This document shows, piece by piece, positions 34,579-43,489 of a stretch of DNA of 64,000 nucleotides. The notes under the pieces are model-generated. The model saw only the letters and a list, made by a program, of their open reading frames with translations. It did not search any database and was not told where the DNA came from. A program made the position numbers and the translations under genes. The stretch spans positions 9,050 through 73,049 of the forward strand of contig UQBX01000007.1 in assembly GCA_900539425.1 (NCBI GenBank), written 5' to 3'. Position 1 is the stretch's first letter. The number at the start of each line of letters is the position of its first letter. The stretch comes from an uncultured Oscillospiraceae bacterium (GTDB taxonomy: Bacteria > Bacillota > Clostridia > Oscillospirales > Acutalibacteraceae).

Positions 34579-35988
34579 CTATTTGGTTTCAGTAATCATT
34601 TCTTTAGGCTCAGCATCTTCAGGCAGATGCTTCATAAATGATATTATAAAAGGTACTGTAACAATTGCGGCAATAACATAGGCTATCGGCTGAGCAGCCT
34701 CAATTCCGTTTATTCCCATAAATTCGGGAAGTATAAGAACAAGCGGTATAAAGAAAAGACCGTTTTGTGTAAGCGCAAGGAAAAATGCCCTGCCGCTTTT
34801 TCCTATGCTCTGGAATGTCATGTTGCCTATCATTACAGTAGGTAAAACCACAAGAGAAGCGCAAAGCATTCTAAGCGCGGATGTTCCTACTTCAACAACT
34901 TCTTTTTCATGGCGGAACATTGTTACAAGCTCAGGTGCAAATATGAAGCAAAGAAGTGAAAGTATAAATATCACAATGGTGGAAAATCCCCACGCGAATT
35001 TTATTCCGCTTTTAACACGTGAATACTTTCCTGCTCCGTAGTTGAATGATGAAACCGGCTGAAATCCCTGACCTATTCCCACACATACAGAGAAAAGCAG
35101 GTTGGATACTTTGGCAACTATGCTCATTGCCGCTATGCAGGCATCTCCGAAAGGAGCCGCCTCAATATTGAGCACCATGTTGGAAACGCTGTTGAGTCCC
35201 TGCCTTGCAAGGCTGGGGAGTCCTGTAGAAATTATTTCCCACACAAGGCGCGGCTTCAGTGTAATGTATTTGAAATGCATTTTGCTCTGAGCTGAACCTC
35301 GGTGATACATTATTAAAAGTATCGCAAGGCTTATGTATTGTGATATAGCAGTTGAGAGCCCGGCTCCGGATATTCCCATATCACAGGCAAAAATAAAGAT
35401 GGGGTCCATTATCATATTCAGTATTCCGCCTGAGGTCAGACCTATCATTGCAAGAGCCGCCATGCCCTCATATCTGAGTATGTTGTTTATAACACAGCTT
35501 GCGGTCATCGCGGGGCCTGAAATGAGTATGTAAAATCCGTAGTCACGTGCGTACGGCAGAATAGTTTGAGTACTGCCCAGAAAAGTCATAAGAGGATTCA
35601 GAAATATAAGCCCAAGTATCATAATAGCTGCGCCCGCAACAAGAGAAAGGAAAAATCCTGTTGAGGAATAGCGCTTTGCCTTTTCAATATCCTGAGCCCC
35701 GAGATGGCGGCTTATGCAGCTGCCCGAACCGTGACCAAACATAAAGCCGAATGCCTGAAGTATAGCCATAAGGCTGAATATTACTCCTGTGGCGCCGCTT
35801 GCCGATATGTTTATTTTTGAAACGAAATATGTATCGGTTGCATTGTAAATGTTAGTTATCAGCATACTGATAATTGTTGGCACGGAAAGTGACGCTATAA
35901 GTTTATTTATGGGTGTCTGCGTCATTTTTCTGAATTGTATTTCGGCGGAATCGGCACCGTCGCTTTTTTTGAAAAGCTCTTTAATCAT
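34579..35988 (-). CDS. MATE family efflux transporter
   Basis: This 469-residue multidrug and toxin extrusion (MatE/NorM-DinF type) antiporter has twelve predicted membrane helices in two homologous halves. It opens with the typical TPINKLIASLSVPTIISMLITNIYNATDTYFVSKI. Substrate and coupling ion are unknown. The ATG at 35988 follows GGGAGTGG and lies inside the end of the DUF1275 gene (8-base overlap), so the two membrane proteins are translationally coupled. Confidence 0.9.
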   Translation of the reverse strand: MIKELFKKSDGADSAEIQFRKMTQTPINKLIASLSVPTIISMLITNIYNATDTYFVSKINISASGATGVIFSLMAILQAFGFMFGHGSGSCISRHLGAQDIEKAKRYSSTGFFLSLVAGAAIMILGLIFLNPLMTFLGSTQTILPYARDYGFYILISGPAMTASCVINNILRYEGMAALAMIGLTSGGILNMIMDPIFIFACDMGISGAGLSTAISQYISLAILLIMYHRGSAQSKMHFKYITLKPRLVWEIISTGLPSLARQGLNSVSNMVLNIEAAPFGDACIAAMSIVAKVSNLLFSVCVGIGQGFQPVSSFNYGAGKYSRVKSGIKFAWGFSTIVIFILSLLCFIFAPELVTMFRHEKEVVEVGTSALRMLCASLVVLPTVMIGNMTFQSIGKSGRAFFLALTQNGLFFIPLVLILPEFMGINGIEAAQPIAYVIAAIVTVPFIISFMKHLPEDAEPKEMITETK

Positions 35989-36697
35989 TAATGCCACTCC
36001 CTTGTTTTTTAAGCTGATCTTTCTCAAAATCAATAAACATCAGTGCAAAAGGCACAGCAAGTATGCCCGCTGCAACCAGCGCCGCTTTTATATCAAGCAT
36101 TCGGGTGATAAGCGCGCCCAGTATTGCGCCTATTATGAAAAAACCTATAATGGAAAAATATTTGCCTGATTTTTTAAGCGCGCTGCCGTCTTTTTTTGAT
36201 ACTCCCGTAAATAACGCCTCTGTTGCACTGCGCAGATTACCCGTGCACATGGTGGTGGTAAGCGCAACCCCGCTTATTTTTCTGAAACTCTGCACCTGTA
36301 TTGATGCGGCAAACGCAACAAGCGCGTTGGTGTAAATGTTGTTAGCGTTTGTGGAGGGCACAAATGAAATCACTGCAAGCACGGCTATTTCCAAAGCAAC
36401 AGTTATCTGCCTCCAGTGAAAGAATGCACCCGGTTTGAGTTTGAATTTTCTTTTTACGGTTTCACTTGCCAATATGCCGCAGGCAAACGCTACTATGGGT
36501 ATCAAATAATGCATAGCGCTTCTGAAATCACCGTCTGCAAGCTTTAGACCCATCAAAACGATGTTTCCTGTTTCTGCGTTGGCAAAAACTCCGCCGCGGC
36601 AGACATATGTATAAGCGTCCAAAAAGCCGCCCGCAAGTGCCAGAATTAGACCAAGCGGAAAAGTTTCGGACATCTGGGTTCTTTTTTTCATTTTCAT
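35981..36697 (-). CDS. DUF1275 (YoaK family) membrane protein
   Basis: This protein of about 238 residues has six predicted membrane spans and the family signature GGFLDAYTYVCRGGVFANAETGNIVLMG near the N terminus, plus the central TTTMCTGNLRSATEAL block. Function is unknown. Three start codons (GTG 36700, ATG 36697, ATG 36691) lie within ten bases without a clear Shine-Dalgarno site; 36697 is a compromise. It precedes and overlaps the MATE gene. Confidence 0.85.
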   Translation of the reverse strand: MKMKKRTQMSETFPLGLILALAGGFLDAYTYVCRGGVFANAETGNIVLMGLKLADGDFRSAMHYLIPIVAFACGILASETVKRKFKLKPGAFFHWRQITVALEIAVLAVISFVPSTNANNIYTNALVAFAASIQVQSFRKISGVALTTTMCTGNLRSATEALFTGVSKKDGSALKKSGKYFSIIGFFIIGAILGALITRMLDIKAALVAAGILAVPFALMFIDFEKDQLKKQGSGIND

Positions 36698-36812
36698 CAC
36701 CGAAATCTTTCTACCGTTACAATTCTAACACTTGAACGGACGGTTGTAAATGTTAATAGTTTATAAATTAATATATAATTTAAAACATTTTTATATTAAC
36801 TTTTCTTTGGTT

Positions 36813-36998
36813 TTATTCCTGTTCTATCGCTCCTACGGGGCAGGATTCCTTCGCTTCCAGTGCGCTCTTCTCATGCTCCGGCGCAACGTCGCCTTCGATT
36901 GCTCTGGATACTCCCTCGTCGGTCAGGCTGAAAACTTCCGGGCATATTTCGGTGCAGAGTCCGCAGCCTATACAGTTGTCATTAATAAAAAATTTCAT
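36813..36998 (-). CDS. Single-cluster [4Fe-4S] ferredoxin
   Basis: This 61-residue ferredoxin has the ligands CIGCGLCTEICP near the N terminus (C10, C13, C16, C20). A lone distal Cys lies in SCPVGAI, where a two-cluster clostridial ferredoxin would have a full second motif. It therefore probably carries one [4Fe-4S] cluster, the distal Cys being a ligand or part of a disulfide as in Desulfovibrio-type ferredoxins. AAAGGAA precedes the ATG. The redox partner is unknown. Confidence 0.88.
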   Translation of the reverse strand: MKFFINDNCIGCGLCTEICPEVFSLTDEGVSRAIEGDVAPEHEKSALEAKESCPVGAIEQE

Positions 36999-37137
36999 AA
37001 GATCATTCCTTTCGCCTTTATTATTCCGAAAACGCTTTCTTTAATACGTGTTAATTCCAATTTTTATATATATGCTGTTTTTTTAGTCAATATTTTCTAG
37101 AAATGGCGAAGAAATCGATATGGAGAAGAAAGTCGAT

Positions 37138-37154
37138 TTGACACGGATTTGACA
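37138..37154 (+). promoter_or_regulatory. Pho-box-like direct repeat and -35 region of the Na/Pi transporter gene
   Basis: Two copies of TTGACA begin at 37138 and 37149, an 11-base period that matches the spacing of PhoP boxes (TTAACA-like units every 11 bases) in B. subtilis. The second copy could act as a -35 box; the matching -10 (TGATTA, 37172-37177) is poor, which fits an activated promoter. The rest of the 37000-37257 gap is AT-rich with no gene. Confidence 0.45.
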
Positions 37155-37257
37155 TAAAAACCGCATTGTTTTGATTAGAGGTTGTTATTATCAAAAAACA
37201 GTTAGGAATATTTTGAGTATAAAATGTATTTGGATTTATAAAAAACGGAGGATCGTT

Positions 37258-39009
37258 ATGAGCATCTTTTCTGTATTTTCCCTTTTGGGAGGCCTTGCCC
37301 TGTTCCTTTACGGAATGAATATGATGGGGGACGGGCTTGAAAAAATTTCCGGCGGTAAGCTGGAACAGATTCTTGAAAAAATGACTGATAAGACCTATAA
37401 GGGCGTATTGCTCGGATGCGTCGTTACTGCCGTTATTCAGTCGTCGTCAGCAGTTACGGTAATGGTGGTCGGTTTTGTAAATTCCGGCATAATGGAGCTT
37501 TCACGTGCCATCGGCGTTATTATGGGCGCTAACATAGGAACAACCGCCACATCATGGCTGCTTTCACTTACCGGCATCAGCGGAGACAGCCTTATAGTAA
37601 ATCTTCTGAAGCCATCGTCATTTGCGCCTGTTCTGGGTGTTATCGGTGTGTTTTTGCTCATGTTTTCCAAAAACGAAAAGAGAAAGAATGTGGGCGGCAT
37701 AATCGCAGGCTTCGGTATCCTTATGATGGGCATGGAATTTATGAGCGATTCCATGAGCGGTCTTGCGGATAATCCTCAGTTCACATCTATCCTTCTCAAG
37801 TTCAGCAATCCTATTCTCGGAATACTTGTAGGTATGGTGCTTACCGCAATCATTCAGTCTTCGAGCGCTTCGGTAGGTATTCTTCAGGCTCTTTCTCTTA
37901 CGGGTTCAGTGCCGTTCTCAATGGTGTTCCCTGTAATCCTTGGTCAAAACATAGGTACTTGTGTTACTGCGCTTATTTCTTCCGTAGGTACAAGCAAAAA
38001 CGCAAAGCGTGCCGCTATTGCGCATCTGTATTTCAATATTATAGGCGTTGTGCTTGCCGTAGTTCTGTTTTACGGTGCGAATGCAATATTCAAATTTGAT
38101 TTCATGCATGATTTTGTGTCGCCGTCTCAGATAGCTCTTATTCACTCTGTATTTAATATCTTCTCAACTATTGTGTTGCTTCCGTTTACAAAGCAGCTGG
38201 AAAAGCTTGCCTATATGACGATAAGGGAAGGCAAAAAAGAAAAGGAAAACACTCCTGCGCTTCTCGACGAGCGTTTCCTCCTTACTCCGTCTTATGCCGT
38301 TGAAAAGAGCAGAGAAGTAACATTCGAAATGGCAGATCTTGTTGAAAAAACAGCTATGACTGCATTTTCACTTGTTAAAAATTATAAAAGCGAAAAGGCC
38401 GCAAAGATTACTGAAAACGAAAAGGAAACCGATAAATATGAAGAGATCCTTGAAACATATCTTGTTAAGATCAGTTCATTGCAGCTCACGGATGAGGACA
38501 GCAAAAATGTTTTCATCCTGCATCATGCAATAGAGGATCTTGAAAAGATTTCCGACTATTGTGAGGATATCCTTAAAATCAAAAAGAACATCAACAAGAA
38601 GAATATAATATTCTCAGAAAAAGCAAAATACGATCTGTCCGTAATGATAGCGGCTGTCACCAAAATAATAAACATCACCATAGAATCATTCAAAACTTCA
38701 GATGTTGTTAAGGCACGTGAAGTTGAACCTCTTGAGGAAGTAATCGATAAACTGAAAAAAGAGCTTAAAAACCGTCACCTCAAAAGAATTGAAAAAGGTG
38801 ATTGCTCTGTAGATCAGGGTTTCGTTTTCCTTGATCTCATCAATGCGCTTGAAAGAATATCTGATCATTGCGCAAGCCTTGCGGCTTCCATGATAGAGCT
38901 TGAAAGCGGTGAATACAATATTCACGAGTACACACGTGAGTTAAAAGAGAGCGATAAGGAATTTGTTGAAAACCTTGATTCCTACCTTGAAAAATATTCA
39001 TTAAACTGA
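37258..39009 (+). CDS. nptA: Na/Pi cotransporter family protein with PhoU domain
   Basis: This 583-residue protein consists of an NptA/PNaS-type membrane domain with two inverted QSSSA repeats (VIQSSSAVTVMVVGF and IIQSSSASVGILQAL), about eight spans, and a C-terminal cytosolic PhoU-like helical domain from about residue 345. It probably takes up phosphate with sodium, with the PhoU part controlling activity. The ATG at 37258 follows CGGAGG. A response regulator and sensor kinase follow directly (25-base gap), forming a likely phosphate-control unit. Confidence 0.92.
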   Translation: MSIFSVFSLLGGLALFLYGMNMMGDGLEKISGGKLEQILEKMTDKTYKGVLLGCVVTAVIQSSSAVTVMVVGFVNSGIMELSRAIGVIMGANIGTTATSWLLSLTGISGDSLIVNLLKPSSFAPVLGVIGVFLLMFSKNEKRKNVGGIIAGFGILMMGMEFMSDSMSGLADNPQFTSILLKFSNPILGILVGMVLTAIIQSSSASVGILQALSLTGSVPFSMVFPVILGQNIGTCVTALISSVGTSKNAKRAAIAHLYFNIIGVVLAVVLFYGANAIFKFDFMHDFVSPSQIALIHSVFNIFSTIVLLPFTKQLEKLAYMTIREGKKEKENTPALLDERFLLTPSYAVEKSREVTFEMADLVEKTAMTAFSLVKNYKSEKAAKITENEKETDKYEEILETYLVKISSLQLTDEDSKNVFILHHAIEDLEKISDYCEDILKIKKNINKKNIIFSEKAKYDLSVMIAAVTKIINITIESFKTSDVVKAREVEPLEEVIDKLKKELKNRHLKRIEKGDCSVDQGFVFLDLINALERISDHCASLAASMIELESGEYNIHEYTRELKESDKEFVENLDSYLEKYSLN

Positions 39010-39034
39010 GATAATGTAACGGGAGGTGTTTATT

Positions 39035-39709
39035 ATGCCGCTTATATATATTTTGGAGGATGACAACAGCGTACGTGAACTTGAATCATATGCGTTGCAG
39101 GGCAACGGATATGAAGTGCGCGGGTTTGATAATCCAAAGTCTTTCTATGAGGAACTCAGAAAGGAAAAACCGGATCTTATTGTTATTGACGTAATGCTTC
39201 CTGGCGAGGACGGTATTTCAATAACCAAAAAACTGCGTGCAAGCTCTGATTATAAACATGTGCCTATAGTTATGGTAACGGCAAAGGATTCAGAGATAGA
39301 CGCTATAAAGGGCCTTGACAGCGGTGCAGATGATTATATCACCAAGCCGTTTTCAGTAATGATATTCCTTTCAAGGATAAAAGCCGTACTCAGGCGCACG
39401 GGCGACAGGGACGAAAGAAAGAACTATACTTTTAAATCAATTACTATTGATGATAAAAAACATAAAGTTTATTCTTTTGACAAAGAAGTTGAGCTTACAT
39501 TCAAGGAATATGAAATTCTTAAATATCTTATTCTAAATAAGGGCATTGCAGTAACAAGAGAACAGCTCCTTAACAAAGTGTGGGGTTATGACAGCGAAAG
39601 TGAATCACGCACGGTGGACAGTCATATCCTTACTCTCAGAAAAAAATTAGGCGAAAGCGGGTCGCTGATAGAAACGATTCGCCACGTCGGGTATAAATTG
39701 GGTGATTAA
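39035..39709 (+). CDS. phoP: OmpR/PhoB-type response regulator, PhoP-like
   Basis: This 224-residue protein has a receiver domain with the acidic pair ED (ILEDDNS), phospho-acceptor Asp52 (VIDVMLPG), conserved Thr in VTAKDS and Lys in YITKPF. A C-terminal winged-helix domain ends TIRHVGYKLGD. The ATG at 39035 is set by GGGAGG. Its position between an Na/Pi transporter-PhoU gene and a PhoR-like kinase supports a phosphate-starvation regulator; the gene symbol is by context. Confidence 0.85.
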   Translation: MPLIYILEDDNSVRELESYALQGNGYEVRGFDNPKSFYEELRKEKPDLIVIDVMLPGEDGISITKKLRASSDYKHVPIVMVTAKDSEIDAIKGLDSGADDYITKPFSVMIFLSRIKAVLRRTGDRDERKNYTFKSITIDDKKHKVYSFDKEVELTFKEYEILKYLILNKGIAVTREQLLNKVWGYDSESESRTVDSHILTLRKKLGESGSLIETIRHVGYKLGD

Positions 39710-40733
39710 TTTGACCGGCAGAATGACAGGAAAAATATTTAATACAGTTCTTATTGCGGCGGTTTGTTCGGTGCTTGTAACAATCGCCGCTTTCGGAATA
39801 TTTGCGGCAGTTTACATAAAAGAGCACGGCTATTCAGATGTTGAGGAAGTGCTCCTTTTTTCTGCTGTTATAACTATTCCGGTGCTTGCGGCATCTCTTC
39901 TTATTTCCTTTGCCGCGGCATTCATACTTTCAAAAAAGCTTTGCGCTGATATCGAAACAATGGGTGATGATATAGCGCATATAAGCACAAATTGCAAATA
40001 TAACGAGCTCAAGCCGTTTGCAGATAAAGTTCAGGTTCAGCTTGATGAAAAAGAAAAACTGCTCAATATGAAAAAGCGTTTTACGGCAAATGTATCACAT
40101 GAGCTTAAAACTCCTCTAACCTCAATATCGGGTTACGGCGAATTGCTTCAGAGCAATATGGTACAGCCTAAAGACGTCCCCGAAATCGGAGGCATAATAT
40201 ACAAGGAATCCCAGAGACTTATAAGCCTAACACACGATATAATCCAGCTTTCGCAGCTTGAAGAATATGACTATAAGCCGATTATTGACTATGTGGATCT
40301 TATGCCCGTCGTTAATTACTGTGTTGAAGCGCTGTCAGTGAAAGCGCAGAAAAAGAATGTTACGGTAAAAGTATCGGGCGATGAATGCCGTGTCAAGGGA
40401 ACAAAATCTCTTATTGAGGAACTGGTATACAACGTTGTTGAAAATGCGATTAAATACAACGTTGAAAACGGCAGCGTTGACGTCTCAGTAAATAACGGGG
40501 ATAAATACGTTTTCGTAACGGTAAAAGATACGGGTATCGGAATACCTGAAAAATATCTTGAGAGGGTATTTGAAAGATTTTTCAGAGTTGATAAGTCCCG
40601 CTCAAAGGCAACGGGCGGAACGGGTCTCGGTCTTGCAATAGTAAAGCATACAGCCGAATATCTCGGCGGCGGGGTTTCCATAAAAAGCCGTGAAAACGAG
40701 GGAACGGAGATTACTATAAAACTTTCAAAATAA
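39702..40733 (+). CDS. phoR: Membrane sensor histidine kinase, PhoR-like
   Basis: This kinase of about 343 residues has two N-terminal membrane spans (about 12-38 and 50-76), a short linker, a HisKA domain with phospho-acceptor His133 (VSHELKTPLTSISGYGELL), and a HATPase domain with N box ENAIKYN, G1 DTGIGIPEKY, F box FERFFRVDKSRS and G2 GGTGLGLAIVKH. The extracytoplasmic loop is very short and there is no PAS domain, so input probably comes through the membrane or via PhoU. The GTG start at 39702 overlaps the regulator by eight bases; TTG at 39711 is an alternative. Confidence 0.85.
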   Translation: MINLTGRMTGKIFNTVLIAAVCSVLVTIAAFGIFAAVYIKEHGYSDVEEVLLFSAVITIPVLAASLLISFAAAFILSKKLCADIETMGDDIAHISTNCKYNELKPFADKVQVQLDEKEKLLNMKKRFTANVSHELKTPLTSISGYGELLQSNMVQPKDVPEIGGIIYKESQRLISLTHDIIQLSQLEEYDYKPIIDYVDLMPVVNYCVEALSVKAQKKNVTVKVSGDECRVKGTKSLIEELVYNVVENAIKYNVENGSVDVSVNNGDKYVFVTVKDTGIGIPEKYLERVFERFFRVDKSRSKATGGTGLGLAIVKHTAEYLGGGVSIKSRENEGTEITIKLSK

Positions 40734-40765
40734 AATAAACATTTTTTTAACAATCGTAATTGTAC

Positions 40766-40794
40766 TTGAATTTATAATTTTAATTATATATAAT
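40766..40794 (+). promoter_or_regulatory. Promoter of the XRE-membrane protein gene
   Basis: TTGAAT, a 17-base AT-only spacer and TATAAT lie 36 bases before the ATG. Confidence 0.6.
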
Positions 40795-40830
40795 ATTCGT
40801 ATTTAAAAATGGAATTTTGAGGAATACAGT

Positions 40831-41478
40831 ATGTCCATAAAACAAGGTGATTATTTAAAACAATTAAGAACTCAAAATAATCTCAGCCAAGAAAAACTTG
40901 CCGAAAAACTTGGCGTTTCAAGGCAGTCGATTTCTAAATGGGAACAGGGCTATGCAGTGCCTGACACCGATAATATGTTTAAGCTTTCAAAGCTTTACGG
41001 AATGTCGGTGGATGCTATTTTAAACTGCGGTGAAACAACCGTGACACCGGCAGCCGAAAATACTGAGGGAAAAGAATCTGCCGACGCACCTGTTTCGGCA
41101 GGTATAAATAATGAGTCGGAAGCAAAAGATAATAATGATAATACAAAGCAGCATAAAAAGAAAAAACGCTCGTGGATATTTGCGGCTTATCCTGTTATAG
41201 CGATCTTTGTTATGGCTGCATTAGGGTGTATCAACAGTGAGCTTTGGAAAACGTCATGGATTTTTCTTCTTACCATTCCTCTGTTTTACACGGGAATTTT
41301 CGCTTATGAAAAGAAAAATCTGCTCATCTTCTGTTACCCCGTAGTTGTTTTGATTATCTTCCTTTTGGGCGGATTTTATTTCAGCCTATGGCATCCGCTT
41401 TGGATATTGTTTCTCACTATACCCATTTATTATATAGGCGCAGGGTTCGCTTACAAAAATAAAAAGAATAAAAAATAA
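40831..41478 (+). CDS. XRE-family HTH protein with C-terminal membrane domain
   Basis: This 215-residue protein has an N-terminal Cro/CI helix-turn-helix (about 9-62; LRTQNNLSQEKLAEKLGVSRQSISKWEQG). A polar linker rich in Glu, Asn and Lys follows (about 70-112), then four short hydrophobic segments (about 114-205) of repeated WxxSWIFLLTIPLFY type. This layout is common in Clostridia for membrane-tethered regulators, presumably sensing envelope state. Target genes are unknown; the lipoyl-free E2 gene is next downstream beyond a terminator. Confidence 0.85.
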   Translation: MSIKQGDYLKQLRTQNNLSQEKLAEKLGVSRQSISKWEQGYAVPDTDNMFKLSKLYGMSVDAILNCGETTVTPAAENTEGKESADAPVSAGINNESEAKDNNDNTKQHKKKKRSWIFAAYPVIAIFVMAALGCINSELWKTSWIFLLTIPLFYTGIFAYEKKNLLIFCYPVVVLIIFLLGGFYFSLWHPLWILFLTIPIYYIGAGFAYKNKKNKK

Positions 41479-41482
41479 GTTT

Positions 41483-41531
41483 AAAACCGCTTATGCGTAT
41501 GCCGAAATTTGGCATAACTAAGCGGTTTTTT
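41483..41531 (+). terminator. Terminator of the XRE-membrane gene
   Basis: AAAACCGCTTA and TAAGCGGTTTT form the outer stem, with TATGCC/GGCATA as a nested inner stem, followed by Ts. Confidence 0.85.
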
Positions 41532-41675
41532 AAAATGTAAACCACTTTGTAAACCCAGGTTGCGGGGTTGTAAAGCGAAGTTGATTGTTTTTGAAAAGTC
41601 ATTTTGCTATTCTTGTATCACAGCGAAACACAAATCGCGCAAATCAAAAAAACAAAAACTACAAGGAGAATTTAT

Positions 41676-42680
41676 ATGTCAGTTTATAAAAAAGAATTTT
41701 TCGGAATTGCAAGAAAGATAGTTTCAAATATGACTTCAGAAAGCTGGGAGCAGATCCCTCACGCAACAACAAGCTACGAGGCAGACGTAACCGATCTTAT
41801 GAAGTATTATAAAAAGCTTAATGAGAATTTAACTAACCCGGAAGATAAAATTACAATAAATACAGTAGTTCTTAAAATTATCTGCGAGGGTCTTAAAGCC
41901 GCTCCGAAAATGAATACAACACTTGATTTCAATAGAAGACTTGTAAGAGGCACTCTTAACTATCATGATAATATTGATATATCAATGCCTATGATTCTTC
42001 ATACCGGCGAAATGATGACTGTTAACATGCACGATATGGGTAATAAGTCTTTGCTTGAAATGACACACGCTATCGCCGATACCGTAAGAAGAGCTAATAA
42101 CAGTGATATGAATGAGGTAATGTTTGAAGTGTCTCTTGACAATACTCTGAACGGTCTTGCAGAAGGTAAAATCCTTCAGACTGTATGCCGCCTTTTAGGA
42201 TCTAAAATGCCGGGTAAGCATATGGTGCACACTCTTTCAGGAAAGGAAAAAAGAGAATATTATAAAATTCCCGTTGAGGACAGACTTACAAAACATGATA
42301 TCGAGCAGGGCACTACCACCATTTCAAATTTCGGTTCTGTTTACAGAGGTCAGAAAGGCCAGTGCTTTATGCTTGAGATTATACCGCCGCAGACAACTGC
42401 TTTTGCAGTAAATGCAATTCAGGAGCGCCCCACAGTTGTTACAGATGAAAACGGAAACAAGAAAATAGAGATAAGGCAAATTTTGCCTATTACTCTTGCT
42501 TTTGATCACCGTGCGCTTGATTACGGCGACTGCATCCCGTTCTTTGAGAGGCTTGATGAGATATTCGCAAATCCCCAGGTGATTCTTGCTTGGAGAGACT
42601 GCAAAGCCGCGCAGACAAAAAGGGAAGAGAAATATATCCCTGCAAAGAAATTGAGCGTAAAAGCAGAAGGCGCCGTCTGA
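41676..42680 (+). CDS. Lipoyl-free 2-oxo acid dehydrogenase E2-type acyltransferase
   Basis: This 334-residue protein consists only of a chloramphenicol-acetyltransferase/E2 catalytic fold. There is no lipoyl domain or peripheral-subunit-binding domain. The active-site motif DHRALDYGD keeps the catalytic His and Asp of HxxxD but has Tyr in place of the following Gly. TTISNFGSVYRG and the trimer-forming segments are recognisable. With no E1 or E3 genes nearby, it is probably a free-standing acyltransferase of unknown substrate. The ATG at 41676 follows AAGGAG. Confidence 0.78.
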   Translation: MSVYKKEFFGIARKIVSNMTSESWEQIPHATTSYEADVTDLMKYYKKLNENLTNPEDKITINTVVLKIICEGLKAAPKMNTTLDFNRRLVRGTLNYHDNIDISMPMILHTGEMMTVNMHDMGNKSLLEMTHAIADTVRRANNSDMNEVMFEVSLDNTLNGLAEGKILQTVCRLLGSKMPGKHMVHTLSGKEKREYYKIPVEDRLTKHDIEQGTTTISNFGSVYRGQKGQCFMLEIIPPQTTAFAVNAIQERPTVVTDENGNKKIEIRQILPITLAFDHRALDYGDCIPFFERLDEIFANPQVILAWRDCKAAQTKREEKYIPAKKLSVKAEGAV

Positions 42681-42698
42681 AAACTAAAGCAATAAAAT

Positions 42699-42726
42699 AA
42701 GCGGCCCGGATCTTCCGGACCGCTTT
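42699..42726. terminator. Bidirectional terminator between the E2-like and YQQPN-repeat genes
   Basis: AAGCGGCCCGGA and TCCGGACCGCTTT arms with a three-base loop lie between convergent genes. Confidence 0.78.
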
Positions 42727-42750
42727 GTAAATTAAAGTTTACATGTGTTA

Positions 42751-43338
42751 TCAGCCGTAATACTCGTAATATGTGTCGTCGTAAGTGTCATATGAATCAT
42801 CATAATCATAGTAATCACTATAATATGAATCATAATCAGAAATTGTGTCATCCATATAATAAACAGCTGCAAAACCTGCTGCATAAAAAATGATAGAAAA
42901 AACTATTCCTAATATAAAGCTAACGAGAGCACAAATACCGCTTGCTTTTGCTGTCTTAGGTCTTTTATCTTTCATGGTAATGAATAAGATGAGTCCTACT
43001 ATAGGAATGATAAATGAGAGTATTGCAAGACCTACGCTTGCCTTTTGCTCCTGAGGAGGCTGATAAGGCGGATAAAACTGCTGATTAGGAGCCTGATTAT
43101 ACTGCTGATAATTGGGTTGCTGATAATTAGGCTGCTGGTAATTTGGCTGCTGGTAATTTGGCTGCTGATAACCTCCCTGCTGGAAATCAGGCTGCTGCGC
43201 TGCCTGGAAATTTGCCTGTTCGTTCTGAGAAGGCTGTGCGTCATTAACGGGTGTGGTGTTCTGCCATTCCTGAGGGTTTTGAGCAGGATTGGTATCCGGC
43301 TGCTGTCCTGTAAAATTATTGAAGTTTTCGTCTGCCAT
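42751..43338 (-). CDS. Membrane protein with YQQPN repeats (DUF4190-like)
   Basis: This 195-residue protein has a Gln/Asn/Pro-rich N-terminal cytosolic part with YQQPN pentapeptides (about 57-80), two membrane helices (about 101-119 and 132-158; SVGLAILSFIIPIVGLILF then ICALVSFILGIVFSIIFYAAG) and a C-terminal tail almost entirely of Asp, Tyr and Ser. The two-helix part resembles DUF4190-type domains. Function is unknown. The 11-base distance from GGAGG to the ATG is slightly long. It is the neighbour of the Ltp-domain gene but separated from it by a terminator. Confidence 0.72.
   Translation of the reverse strand: MADENFNNFTGQQPDTNPAQNPQEWQNTTPVNDAQPSQNEQANFQAAQQPDFQQGGYQQPNYQQPNYQQPNYQQPNYQQYNQAPNQQFYPPYQPPQEQKASVGLAILSFIIPIVGLILFITMKDKRPKTAKASGICALVSFILGIVFSIIFYAAGFAAVYYMDDTISDYDSYYSDYYDYDDSYDTYDDTYYEYYG
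43099..43170 (-). repeat. In-frame 15-bp repeats encoding YQQPN
   Basis: Five consecutive pentapeptide units (YQQPN, the last YQQYN) are encoded by near-identical 15-base units on the minus strand. It is a coding repeat like that at 28108-28323. Confidence 0.9.
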
Positions 43339-43450
43339 ATATATGCAAACCTCCTTTCTTTATTGTAATTCAATAATACCATATATATGTTACAACTGTC
43401 AATATAATGTCTAAATTTTAATTCGCAAACGAACTGTTTTATTTCAAACA

Positions 43451-43487
43451 AAAAACGGAACGGCTATTCGTAAACCGTTCCGTTTAT
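43451..43487 (-). terminator. Terminator of the Ltp-domain gene (minus strand)
   Basis: On the minus strand ACGGAACGG and CCGTTCCGT arms are followed by TTTTTTG, directly after the stop at 43490. Confidence 0.85.
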
Positions 43488-43489
43488 CT

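Noticed and set aside
37171..37257. Longer start for the Na/Pi transporter
   Set aside because: The upstream frame has no membrane or family features, and CGGAGG sits correctly for the ATG at 37258.
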